A DNA stretch of 64,000 nucleotides from Phorcus lineatus (Eukaryota; Mollusca; Gastropoda; Trochida; Trochidae), in contig OV121087.1 in NCBI GenBank assembly GCA_921293015.1, positions 41,774,630 to 41,838,629 on the forward strand, given 5' to 3'. Positions 24,610-34,969 of this stretch are shown here, piece after piece. A model generated the notes under the pieces. That model saw only the letters and a list, made by a program, of their open reading frames with translations, ran no database searches and was not told the DNA's origin. The position numbers and the translations under genes were made by a program. Each line of letters opens with the position of its first letter. Position 1 is the stretch's first letter.

Positions 24610-24800
24610 ATAATACATAAATATATCATGGAAATGTCAATGAAATAATAAACCAACTTTGAAACCAAAGCCTTGGCCATAACGTCTAATAAGACATCAA
24701 AGGAGCCTTATAAGATCATAGTTCAATTGATGGCCAGATATTATCTACATTCGTGATTACTGACACCAAAATGAAAATTTAATCCAAAGTATCTATGAAA
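24610..24800 (+). repeat. Duplicated noncoding block, copy 2 of 21.85 kb block
   Basis: Direct partner of 21,845-21,990; see that entry for shared landmarks. Confidence 0.55.
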
Positions 24801-25051
24801 ATCTGAATCAGATAACAACACGATATCCGTATGAGAATGGAATGAAACTATGCTTTTGAAATTTGATATATTTTCAAGTAACAAAAAAACTAAATGCCTC
24901 AAATCAGTGTGAGAAGATGTGTATCTGATTATTGCAGTCAAACATAATTCAATACATATGTACATACAGTAGGCAGAAAATATTGCTAACCAAGTATACT
25001 ACTCAAAACATCAACATCATAACCTACAATCGGATGAGTCTTTTCTTGTAG

Positions 25052-25352
25052 CCAGTCAGATGACTTACCATCATCCAAGGACCTTCACCGATCTAACACA
25101 AATTTATCAAGCGTGAAGGACAACTCAATAGTATCAAAAATGGAAGACAGAAGTAATTATACTTCATCGACATCATCGCAAAACAACCTTACAAAAAGCT
25201 TTTGGAGTAAATTCAACTTCATAAAAAGAAATTCTTCAAAAAGCATAAAATCATATACTCCTAGAAATTACATGTGCACAAGAAATGTCAACTGTGCAAT
25301 TGAAACAATAGATCAAGTCACGGACTGGGAGCGACCAGGAAGAGGCCACTAA
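25052..25352 (+). CDS. Candidate terminal exon, unknown Ser/Asn/Lys-rich protein
   Basis: The pyrimidine-rich CTTTTCTTGTAG (ending 25,051) is a good 3' splice site, directly followed by an open frame to TAA (25,350-25,352), about 99 codons. The predicted tail begins QSDDLPSSKDLHRSNTNLSS, has a basic middle (FNFIKRNSSKSIKSYTPRN) and ends TDWERPGRGH. The splice-site-to-stop structure and biased but non-repetitive composition are what a 3' terminal exon would show. I do not recognise the family and no upstream exon was found. A possible Tc1 left terminus at about 24,999 (ACTCAAAA) would place this inside the element at 25,596, which is a competing explanation. Confidence 0.35.
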
Positions 25353-25595
25353 AATGACTCAAATCTTAATCCCTCATAAATAGTGCATTGTGCACTTTTC
25401 AAGCTAACCACATGTCACTTGCTAATCAATCTAAGTCTATTATACATTGTTACAGCGTTTAGCTATGTACCTATATATTTGCCATGTTGTAAAAGCTCCA
25501 CACTGTTGAAAAGACTTGTAAACAAGTCGAAATGCGACGCATCCAGTGATCATTAAAATGATATCTACAGCAAGTGTCTCAGTTAAAATATCAAC

Positions 25596-26559
25596 ATGGT
25601 CAGACGTCAGCTGAGTGGACTTGACAGAGGGAGAGCCATTGCGTGGCTTCAAGAGGGGTTTTTACAGAGGAATGTGGCATTTGTTGTAGCCAGAGTGTGA
25701 ATGGGAGACTATGGCAGCGACACCAGGCAACCAATTTAATTCAGAATCGCCCACGGTCTGTTAGGCCAAATCAACGTCGCAACGTCAAAACCGGCATGTC
25801 CTTCAAATGGCCTTACGTCAGCGCGTTGTTACAGCGAGATGTCTGAGAGATGAACTGCGAAATGCAAGTGGTATTCAGGTATCGGACCAGACCATAAGAT
25901 ATCGTCTGCGAGCCAACAAAATTCGATATCAACGATATAAGACCACCTCTTCTTCAACGTCATAGGGCAGCACGTCGTGACTGGTGCACACGTCATAGAG
26001 CCTGGAGACGGCGACAGTTTGCATTTGCATTTGCAATATGTACAGTTCAATGATGGCAGACTTTGCGTCTATAGGCGGCAAGGAGAAAGATTTTCTGATG
26101 TTAACGTCAGACGACATCGCTTTGGAGGTGGTAAAGTAATGCTGTAGGCTGGAATTTTGATACATCATAGGACTCCTCCTTTCGTTGTCCAAGGAAATTT
26201 GATAAGTATCAGGTACAGAGACGGAATTTTACAGCCTTTTGTCATCCCAAGTCTTCGTCAAATTGGAGCTAGACCGCATAGAGCACGAGTTGTTAATGAT
26301 TTTCGCACCCAAAATGGTAATGACGGAATGGGTTGGCCTGCATACTCTCTGACTTGGCACCAATTGAGCATGCGTGGGATGAGTTGGGCAGACATGTGAG
26401 AGACAATCAAAAGCAACCTGATAATGTCCAAGAATTGGTGCAATGCCTTCAGGCAGCGTGGCAGGTCATTAACCAGATGTTTTCCGACGTCTGATCGACA
26501 ACATACCTCGTCCTTCTGTCGACTGCTTACGAGATCGCGGTGGTTCCACTCGTTATTAA
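25596..26559 (+). pseudogene. Tc1-family transposase fossil, nearly full length
   Basis: Starts at ATG 25,596 with VRRQLSGLDRGRAIAWLQEG and ends with the family-typical GGSTRY before TAA (26,557-26,559). In between lie NGRLWQRHQATNLIQNRPRS (DNA-binding half), RCLRDELRNASGIQVSDQTI, HHRTPPFVVQGN, YRDGILQPFVIPSLRQ and, in a shifted frame, SDLAPIEHAWDELGR. It is interrupted early by TGA and has several frameshifts. The catalytic FSDES-type motif is not readable, and the second catalytic Asp has been removed by a small deletion: QIGA joins directly to RPHRARVVNDF. Only the glutamate region survives. GGTTGACCCTTAACTTCTTT and TGAGTG at 26,691-26,716 look like the right terminal repeat. It is in the opposite orientation to the fossil at 22 kb and is a different Tc1 lineage. 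Confidence 0.9.
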
Positions 26560-26716
26560 CAAAGTTATCGAATTGAGACATTTTGTTGGACATCATTATG
26601 CTCAAAAAGAATTCATTCTGACCAAAAGTGTACTTAAGAGTTTTGATTTACATGTTCCCTTTGTCTATTAAAATGTCCAAAAAAATAATTGGTTGACCCT
26701 TAACTTCTTTTGAGTG

Positions 26717-28562
26717 GTACATTTTTAACTCTTACTTGCTGTGTTAGAGTTATGTAATTTTCAGCACTAAGATAGTTAGTATGGCTCCGTATATGACGTC
26801 ATAATAAGATACAGTCCTGTGACAACTACCACCGTCACTATGGTATCAGAGCCTACAATTGATTTGATTGATCGTGTTTTGATAGACATTCTTCCATTTT
26901 ATCTATACACTTGAACTAAGTTGAACTTGAATCCAGAAGTAGTTTATTAGTTAAGATGTTGAATAGAATGAATCAAGCCTATTTGAAAGTGATTACATCA
27001 AAATCTAAACCGCTCTAAATAAGTAAGTCTCTTACCTTTCAAGACACATTTCACTTGATGTTAACAGTCAATTAAGTCAGTATTTCTTTCATTGCTTTTG
27101 AAATGTCTGGTGACACAACTGTCTTCTAATTTACACATCGTAACAATCTTCAATTACTTGGGATAAGCTAACTTCCAAGTCATTGGTCAATTGTCATTTT
27201 TCCATACTATCTAGACTTCGTGTTCCTTTTTTAGGTCTCGCTCAAAAGACAACATTGATTTAGACGTTTGCAGTATTTAGGGCTTCGTCTTAAATATTCC
27301 TGAAGCCTTGCAGCTGATAAAGAACACTTTCAGTTTCATTGATACCATATCATTACGCAAAAAAACCATTTGTACTTTTAACCTGAGAAAAGATGCCTTC
27401 AAATCAATTTTGTTTTTAAACCCCTATTTCTTTTTTTATAAAACAACCTTTCTGCGCCGACGTTGACTGATGGACAACTGAATATATATTTAACTGAAAC
27501 CATTCATGTTTTGATCACCCTGGGGAACTCTAGTTCAATATCTGTTGTTCAGTCTCAATTTGGTGTGATATGAGGTAATTTCTTTCTCATTAAAAAATTT
27601 ATTATTTTCTATGTTGAAGCCTTTGAATCACCTAAAGCCACGACGGTAATTACTTTTTCAGTCAACAAGATGTCATGTTGAACCTAATGAATAAACAAAA
27701 AATCAGAATATATTGAAGTCGACGTTTTGACCGTCTCCAAATTCATTAAATCTTATGTGCGTATTGAAGTGTTTACTTAATAGAATGGTAAATGAAGCAT
27801 ATAGATGTATTTTTTCAACTGGATTACCCCTTGAAAAAGGCTCATTATCCAAGAGGGTTTAGTTGAGACAGGGGTAAATTTCGAAAAAGGCAAGGTTTAT
27901 TGAAAGTCTCAATAGACATAAGATTAGTTTCACCGATGTGAATAGATGGGAAATCGTAAACGTCATTAGTTATTTCTATCCATATCTTCCCTGTCAAAGA
28001 TGACATTTGACTTCTGTTTTATTGTCCCGTTGCTCACCTCAGTAGTGACCGATACCTTCTCAATTGTACTTAGCTTCTGCTTACCAAAGACCTCACAGAC
28101 ACATTCGTTGATCTACAAGATATTACATTTGGCTTTCACACGTGACAATTATTATTTCAACGAATGAGAGTAGATCAATAGCATGATTTCAAATCAGAAA
28201 TCACAAGTACAATTTACATGAGTTTTATAATATAATAATTATAACACTATTGATTAAAATGTTCTTATCTTTACATCTTTAGAAAATTGTAAAATATGTC
28301 TTTATATTAATTGACGCGCAACATTGTTTTGTCTTCAATAAATTACGTGGCTATATTCACTAATTTTTTTACTCAAATGAACGGTTATGTTGAAATGATT
28401 CTTTAAGCTACAGCCAATACCTTTGACTAAATGACCCCATTTATATTCATAATCCTTGGCACATGTACCCTAGCAATTCATAGAGTGTAGAGAGTATTCT
28501 AGTAGGTATTTTGTTTAGCAGTGAATATTTTAACAGATCGATTGATCTTGATAAACCTTTTT
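26717..28562. other. Noncoding stretch with one duplicated block
   Basis: No gene recognised. The block at about 27,600-27,930 resembles 23,095-23,400: CACGACGGTAATTACTTTTT near 27,641, an AATAAACAAAAAATCAGAAT stretch against AATAAAAAGAAATTAGAAT, and GTTGAGACAGGGGTAAAT against GTTGAAACACTGGTAAAT. Confidence 0.5.
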
Positions 28563-28657
28563 AATGAGGTCTGTTTACCTCAATGAGGTATGTTTACCTC
28601 AATGAGGTCTGTTTACCTCAATGAGGTCTGTTTACCTCAATGAGGTCTGTTTACCTT
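28563..28657. repeat. 19-bp tandem repeat, five copies, each a potential hairpin
   Basis: The unit AATGAGGTCTGTTTACCTC repeats five times head to tail with one or two substitutions, then decays into AATGTGGTTGC. Each unit contains TGAGGT and ACCTCA six bases apart, so every copy can form a short stem-loop and adjacent copies can pair with each other. Confidence 0.95.
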
Positions 28658-29855
28658 AATGTGGTTGCTTTACTGGTTCAGCTACAAAAATGAGCAAACT
28701 TCAAAACTGCAAGAAAAAGATATTTGCATGTCCATTGTCACGGATTTGGCTTGACGTTGTTAAAACTAAATTTGGATGAGAAAAGGACAGGCAAGAAGAA
28801 AAGAGAAGGTCGCGCATTTATCCAGTGATGCTTAAAACGAGATTCCGTTCTGTGTTCCCTTAATGGCTGTAATTCTGTTGACCAGTGACAAACCGTGCGA
28901 TAAAAACAAATTGCCTGTCCAACATTGTGGTGTTTTATTTTAGATATTGATCCTGTGAATAGCATTTATGAGAATTGCAACATTACTGGAAATAATTTGA
29001 ACCTAAACATAAAAGACAAAAATAAAAGTAAATTATTATTCAGTTTCAAATAAAGTATACGAAATTGGAAGAGGGTATATTTAGAACCTTTATGCTGAGC
29101 TGTTTATAAACCTGTATATCATAAAAGCTTAAACTAAAAGCAATTTATTATTCAGTTTCAAACACAGATACGTGTCTGAAAATGTTATTCCAAACGTTAT
29201 TTTAAATAAACCATGTACAGAGATAGTAGACATATAAACATAACAGAGTTACAGACATACAGAAAAGTTTATTTCTCACCCATCAAATGGTGGTACATGA
29301 GGATATGAATAACATATATCAATGAAATGATAACATTTACGTGTATAGTGACCGGTCATTCATTACTAATAAGTTTAACGATTTTAGTTACTAAAACATG
29401 CTAATGTAGATCACATATTTGTGTCGAAAGATGGAAATTTCGTTGTTGAAGTACGGTGTTCAATTCGAAGAGATAGGGACACTCAGCTCAAACAGAGCTA
29501 TCGTTACAAACATTTATCTTTTCGAATTGAATGCCATCTGCCGGTTTCAGTTTTTACTATGTTATATTATATGTCCTTAAGTAAATACAAGTAATGTTAA
29601 TCATAGATTTCTTTTAAGCATTTGTAGAATTGACCTTTTTAGCTCTCTGTCTCTGATTCTACGCCAATGTCTTTGGAAATTATTTCCACCATTAATACGA
29701 GGAATTTAAAAAAAAAATTATTACTATTTTTCAGGTATACATACAGGATACATTGTCACATATAAACAAAAAAATTCGATATAAATGCAGAATAATAAAT
29801 AAATAAATACATACGTTTTTCATACAGAACATTTGTAAAGTGGCTATTCGTTTGT
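28658..29855. other. Noncoding stretch, nothing recognised
   Basis: A 75-codon minus frame at 28,738-28,965 has no recognisable content. AAAAGCAATTTATTATTCAG (near 29,136) echoes AAAAGTAAATTATTATTCAG (near 29,025), a short local duplication. Confidence 0.35.
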
Positions 29856-29859
29856 TCTA

Positions 29860-30600
29860 AATAAAATATTAAAATAGACCACAACTTCAGAAAATATGCC
29901 TCCTGACTTTTGTTAATGTTGATAAATTTTGTGATATTGTAGTATTGTGTTATCTGTCTTTTTAAATGTGATATTTGGCGAAAAGCCTTTCGCACTACAG
30001 TTGTATATGATATTCTTGACTAATATAAATCATAGCATTTAAAGCATAGTTATGTTTTCCCGTCACTCCAAACAAAACCTGCGGAGTCGTAAAACTAAGT
30101 TGTACATCAACAGTTTTTAGCCACAATTTAAGTTCGAACCTTGCTACACTCTCAGAACAAATGATAAATGGTTTCGTCAGATTCGTTATAAAATGTACAT
30201 AATGACGTGTCAACGTATTTCAATTTATAAAGATCTTTCGTTGGTAGTATTCTGTGGATGATTTCATACTGTAGCCATCTGAGATCAGTATTAAGAGAAC
30301 ATTTATTTGCAATCGAGCTTAACATTCCCAGTCTAAATCAGTATAGTGCGAACCAGTGACCTGTTCCCATTTATCATAGCAAGGGAGTTTCACAAAACGT
30401 GAGTCAAGTAACATATCAAATATTTTCTGAATACCCAAGAGAGTATTAATACATTTGATGGTGAAAGGGTAGACAGGGTTGCATGATGTACAGTCAGATA
30501 TAGCTATACCTCTTGGGTTAGCATAGTACTGAAAAACATGTTTAACACCCTCATAATGAAGGAAGTTAGTATTAAGAGAATAAACAATACACAATTTTTC
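29860..30600 (-). pseudogene. 5'-truncated LINE ORF2 tail (non-LTR retrotransposon)
   Basis: Minus-strand remnant of the region after the reverse transcriptase. In order: YDKWEQVTGSHYTDLDWEC; after a frameshift, TDLRWLQYEIIHRILPTKDL; YKLKYVDTSLCTFYNESDET, followed by IYHLF and an SEC-like stretch; FELKLWLKTV; and a tail with KRQITQYYNITKFININKSQ, EAYFLK and LWSIL. W(L/F)QY(R/E)I-HRIL followed by LCTFCNxxxETIxHLFxxC is the usual signature of the ORF2 C-terminus with its zinc-binding motif; here one cysteine is Tyr. Several frameshifts mean it is dead. Lack of upstream RT motifs fits 5' truncation at insertion. The clade (L1-like, CR1-like or other) cannot be told from this part. Confidence 0.75.
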
Positions 30601-31289
30601 TTTGGAATGAAATTTTCCGTTTTCATCTTACAAATCATTAACAAATAACTGCAAATGTTTTCTGCATTTATCGAGAAATGGTTGCATGATTTTGAGAACT
30701 CTCGTCCAATCAGAATCGCCGAAAAACGTGTAACAACATCATTATGTAATCATTATGAATTATATCACACTTTGAAAGATTGAAATATCGACATGTTTCA
30801 CTTTCAAAAGACGTTTATGAGCAATACTTCGACATAAAAAGAACTCGAATGAAACTATTTTACTGTATCAAATGTTATTTTGCAATTATTAAAACTAGAG
30901 GTCAAATCGACAGGTTAAAAAACATTCATATACATGGCAAAATATAGGTTAATTGTGTCTTTATGAGTTTATCATAGAATGGTATATTATCATAGTAAGT
31001 CCTAAGTCTTCATAGTAAGTCGTTGAAAATTTGAATATTGCGTTGAAGCATTGCTTTTTTTACTTTTCTATGTACTACCTTCGATCCATGAGAGAGATTA
31101 AAAAGGGTTGAGACTATTAACTCTCAAATGTTCACTTGATCCTGCAATGTCAAAGTTTTATTTGAACACAGTTTTCTATAATTTGTTAATAGTACACAAA
31201 ATATTCAAACAGTGTTTTCATTACAAGATACATTTAAAAGGTGAAGTCACAAGTTGAGGGAAAAGACGAAGAGAACGTTATAGATACAT
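30601..31289. other. Noncoding stretch, nothing recognised
   Basis: AT-rich, no recognisable frames. It could include more of the LINE upstream of 30,600, but no RT motif was seen. Confidence 0.35.
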
Positions 31290-31425
31290 ATAGACAGGAG
31301 GTTTTAAACAACTTCTACCCTTGTTGATCTTACCTGGAGCACGCAAGCTCCGGCTGGCATAGCTCTCGGGGTCTTTAAAGCACGCAAAACACACCACGAT
31401 AACGGACTTAGTAAAGTGCTTGTCA
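31290..31425 (+). repeat. 3' part of GAGTG-type dispersed repeat
   Basis: AGACAGGAGGTTTTAAACAA, then CTTCTACCCTTGTTG, then ACCTGGAGCACGCAAGCTCC, GGCTGGCATAGCTCTCGGGG and TCTTTAAAGCACGCAAA match the 3' half of the 48.16 kb copy in the same order. The 5' half is absent. Confidence 0.8.
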
Positions 31426-31769
31426 AAGATTATGAAAGCTTTGCTACTCTATAACTTAAACCTGTTTGGGTGAAAAGTAGGACGGTATTTGAGTAATAGG
31501 TGTTTATCTCGATGAAAATATATATATAACTTCACCTTTGTAGATGCAATGGTTGATGAAATAAGTGCAACAGCATAACATAATAATTTTTAATTAGTTC
31601 ATAGAACTCGTTCCCTAAGGTTTTTTGTTCAAAGGATTTGTATTTATACCATACGTCGGAAGTATCAATAGATGAATGTGAATATTGCAATGACTTAATG
31701 TTTATACAGATGACCGATTGTAGTCAAGTCAATAAAATCAAGTCAATATATAAATTATTCCTATGTAGC

Positions 31770-31898
31770 TCGAATTTGCCTGCTGGTTTAAAAGCGGATA
31801 TTTCGTCGCCCACTCACCTCTGTGATAAGAATACCACTCCTGCCCACGAGTCAGAATTCCATGAAGCATTGGCTAATGAACTAAGAAACGTACATTAG
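31770..31898 (+). CDS. Candidate terminal exon, unknown protein
   Basis: After TTATTCCTATGTAG (a plausible 3' splice site ending 31,769), a frame stays open to TAG (31,896-31,898). It encodes a tail with LPAGLKADISSPTHLCDKNT and ending HEALANELRNVH. AATAAA occurs at about 32,022 and could serve as a polyadenylation signal. No family recognised and no upstream exon found; short length makes chance possible. Confidence 0.25.
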   Translation, partial: SNLPAGLKADISSPTHLCDKNTTPAHESEFHEALANELRNVH

Positions 31899-32027
31899 GA
31901 ACAGTAATTCCACTTTATTCTTATATCGAATATGATACACATCGCATGGGTATAGATAATCAAACGCGAATCAGACCACATATGAAATGAAAAAAAAAGT
32001 AAAATACTCAGACTTATAATGAAATAA

Positions 32028-32095
32028 ACCGAGGGATTTAGCGCGAGATCAGGATGTAAAGAAAAAGCGAGCGCGGATTCATATACGCTGTTTTA
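32028..32095 (-). repeat. Solo arm of the 42.35 kb MITE family
   Basis: CGAGGGATTTAGCGCGAGAT followed by CAGGATG, and GCGGATTCATATACGCTG, correspond to the right arm of the inverted-repeat element at 42,354-42,678 (CGAGGGATTTGGCCCGAAAG; GCGGATTCAGTTACGCTGAT). No left arm was found nearby. Confidence 0.65.
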
Positions 32096-32524
32096 TCAGG
32101 ATGTTTTCACTCAAACTTTGAAGTTTTGACTACTTTGAGGTTTTCGAGTTGAAAAAAGGTTGTTCCTTCTTATTGTGGTGTGATACAATTGTCTTTTACT
32201 TTTTCATTCATCGATGTTTAATGATGGATCAGACGAATCAACAGTAACTATGATTTATTGAAGTTGACATATTACACAGTCTTCCAAGTTAAACTAGTCT
32301 CAGCTAAGTATATTTATTCATAAACAAATGAAACTAGTCGTAACTCCCTAACGATTAACTTGTTGTTTCTTATAAATGAATGAAATTGTCATTATTAATA
32401 TGTTCATTCGTTAATCTCCAGTCAAATTGCTTATCGCTGTATTAAATTTTTAATACTAGTGCTGACCTACATTTTTTCGAAAGCTTTTTTAGGAGAGACT
32501 AGACATTCATCATTTTTCATTCAT

Positions 32525-32735
32525 TCATTATTTAGTGATGTGCGGGTTTAACGTGGATTCAACAATATTTCAGTTATTAAACACGTCGATAGAGGGTGGA
32601 TAGATCAGGGTGGAAAGCGATCGAAAGTATGAGGGATAGGACGGAACGAAAGACAGTGAAAGAAAATGACTGGCAGAGCTCTATGGGTCTCTGAAGCACA
32701 CAAACCACCATGAAGGACATTTTATTCGTATACTT
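32525..32735 (+). repeat. GAGTG-type dispersed repeat, internally deleted copy
   Basis: GGGTTTAACGTGGATTCAAC, then AATATTTCAGTTATTAAACA and CGTCGAT, match the 5' part of the 48.16 kb copy; TGGCAGAGCTCTATGGGTCT and CTGAAGCACACAAACCACCA match its 3' part. The middle 'lagging' region with the CTTCTACCC motif is missing. Confidence 0.8.
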
Positions 32736-33968
32736 AACAAAGTGGAACGGCACCAATCCACTATTATATATTTATATTATATAACAATGAGACATCATTT
32801 TAAAGAAATTCAAGGTGGTCCTCAAATTTTCTTTGATTTGATGTTTATTTGCCGAACAAACAGGCTCTTCCCTATTAGCCATGAGAGTATATAAGCTGCT
32901 AGTGCGATATGAGATTATGTGAGATTTTATTACATGAGAAATTTTACCCTTCAGCAATTGTTAAAATTTTTTCTTAAAGTGTTATGACAGATTGTCACCA
33001 ACCTTGGTGGCTGAGATAACAAGTATCAAGTTGATTATATTCATATCTTGTTTGCGAACAACTCCTTGACAACTTCTTCTCTCTTTGTTTACATATGACA
33101 CGCGCAGCAAAATCTAATCCTGTAATTGTAAATTATATGCTAATTAATTGTATCATTCACAAACGCTTTCATCAGAAGCTGCTCATACAGTTCCGGGTAA
33201 AATGATGGATGTACTGAAGTCTTATACCTAATCATTGAATCGCCATATCTTCTTATACAACAACCCTTTCCATCGACTTAATTTTCATGGACAAATCTAC
33301 ATTGTTTACTTAAACCTTTTTTTTTCGATGTAATGTGATGTGAAACCTTTAATCTTCATTCATTAAGTTCGGATCATTTTTGGAAGCCACAAACATAAAC
33401 TATGGTAATCACTATGTTTAATGATCATGATTTAATGAAAGTCAGCCACTCAAGAAGGAAAATATGTTTGTTTCCTGCGATCTATACTTCAAAATGTATT
33501 AAATAACTTGTATTATTGACCAATGCTTTTTCAAGCTTTGTTTGATAAATAAGATAAGCCATAACATATAATGTGGATGTCATAGATGATATATGAAATG
33601 TTTTAATGGTCACTTCCTCCGCAAATACTTCATACTGGCACTGCCCCACTTTTGAAACTGGTTTTTATAGCCTTGTTGCTTAGTAGTGAACATTTTGTAT
33701 TCAAATCAAAGACTTTTTTCATTAATCAAATTTGTATACTGTAAACTGGATCCAACCTTAACGAACAGTGACTTGGATAAGGACCTTGCTTGTTTATTTA
33801 TATTCTTTATCGCATTAGTAAGTGCTTTTTAACAGCCGGGGAAACGCTATTTTTGCCCGATGTAGTATATTGCATAGGTTATGTTAAAATGTTGTCGTTT
33901 TCTGTTCAGAATAATAGTTTTCACTGATTCCACGTGTCAATACAACTCCTGAGCTGTAAATATAAGCA
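32736..33968. other. Noncoding stretch with one weak duplicated block
   Basis: No gene recognised. The 33,400-33,480 segment resembles 23,390-23,470 (see the 22.83 kb block). Confidence 0.4.
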
Positions 33969-34396
33969 TTTATCATCCAAAACTGTGTTCCACAGGAGAT
34001 ATCGCTTGTGGAAGATCAAGTGATATGACTTTTTGGCAGTAGATTTTGAACAATGCCCCTCTGACGTCAAGTATATGACATCACAGTTGTTTTACATCAT
34101 CAAGTAATGACATCACAATGCTATGACGTCATAAATACTACGACGTCACAATTGTATGACATCACCGCACTTGGAGTCTTAGGGCAGCAGGGTGTTCAAT
34201 AATGTTCATTTGTCAATCAAATGTAATGAAAAATGATTTTGGATGATAAATAGAATCTCACCCTCATGTCTTCTGATATCAAATATATCAACACTCGTTG
34301 ATAAAAGTTAAATATCCTCGGCAAGCCTCGGATATTTGTAACTTTTATCAACTCGTGTTGATATATTTGATATCAGAAGACACTTGGGTGAGATTC
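33969..34396. mobile_element. Composite inverted-repeat element with terminal palindrome (short copy)
   Basis: Inverse-orientation relative of 13,840-14,988. It starts with ATCATCCAAAACTGTGTTCC (33,972), reaches the opposite arm TTTTGGATGAT (about 34,237-34,247), and ends in a near-perfect 144-bp palindrome (34,253-34,396) whose outer ends are GAATCTCACCC and GGGTGAGATTC. Palindrome arms share CTTCTGATATCAAATATATC and its complement. It lacks the extra 790 bp of the long copy. Confidence 0.85.
34062..34164. promoter_or_regulatory. Cluster of six TGACRTCA-like palindromes
   Basis: TGACGTCA at 34,062 and 34,124, TGACATCA at 34,076, 34,108 and 34,157, and CGACGTCA at 34,141 fall within 103 bp. 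TGACGTCA is the consensus site of CREB/ATF bZIP proteins. They lie inside the short composite element. Whether any protein binds is unknown; a simple degenerate tandem repeat is the alternative. Confidence 0.5.
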
Positions 34397-34884
34397 TCTA
34401 TGTATGTACAAGTCTGGAGAAGTAAGAGTAAGAACTACATAAACATTTGTTATTGTAAAAATGAGCAGTAACAGTTTGAATTATTTTTTGCTTTTGGTCG
34501 AGGAAACACCAGTGTTAGTGCCTGTATTATTCTTACTCTAATGACTTTCACGGTCTTGTATTTTCTGACTGTATTTGTCAAAAGTACCATTACGTTTTTT
34601 AGCTGAGCCAGCAGACATAAGGATTAGAAGAATCGTATAGTAGACATGAGTCATTTTAGGACTGTCGTATAAATTTGTGTGGCTGGGCACATCGCGGAAC
34701 GTAAACATCCAGCCTGAGAGCTTATAGATTATGAGTGTAAAAACAGTCGTGTTGAATGTACAGAACAAAAGAGCTCAAAGTCGATTATTCAGTAAATAAT
34801 CTGAAAACAAATATAACAACACTAATGCTTAATGTATGATTATTGTTCATACTATTTTTGTTTAAATTATCACCAATTAATTTG

Positions 34885-34905
34885 ATAATAATAATAATGA
34901 TAATA

Positions 34906-34946
<41 letters not shown>

Positions 34947-34963
34947 AATAATAATAATAATGT
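34885..34963. repeat. ATA/ATG trinucleotide microsatellite
   Basis: Runs of AAT/ATA surround about 14 uninterrupted GAT/ATG units. The frame through it encodes a poly-Met/poly-Ile tract and is not a gene. Confidence 0.97.
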
Positions 34964-34969
34964 CTATTG

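Noticed and set aside
26258-26605. Minus-strand 115-codon frame
   Set aside because: Antisense to the C-terminal part of the Tc1 fossil at 25.6-26.6 kb.
28563-28657. CRISPR array
   Set aside because: The repeats are directly adjacent with no spacers, and the DNA is eukaryotic.
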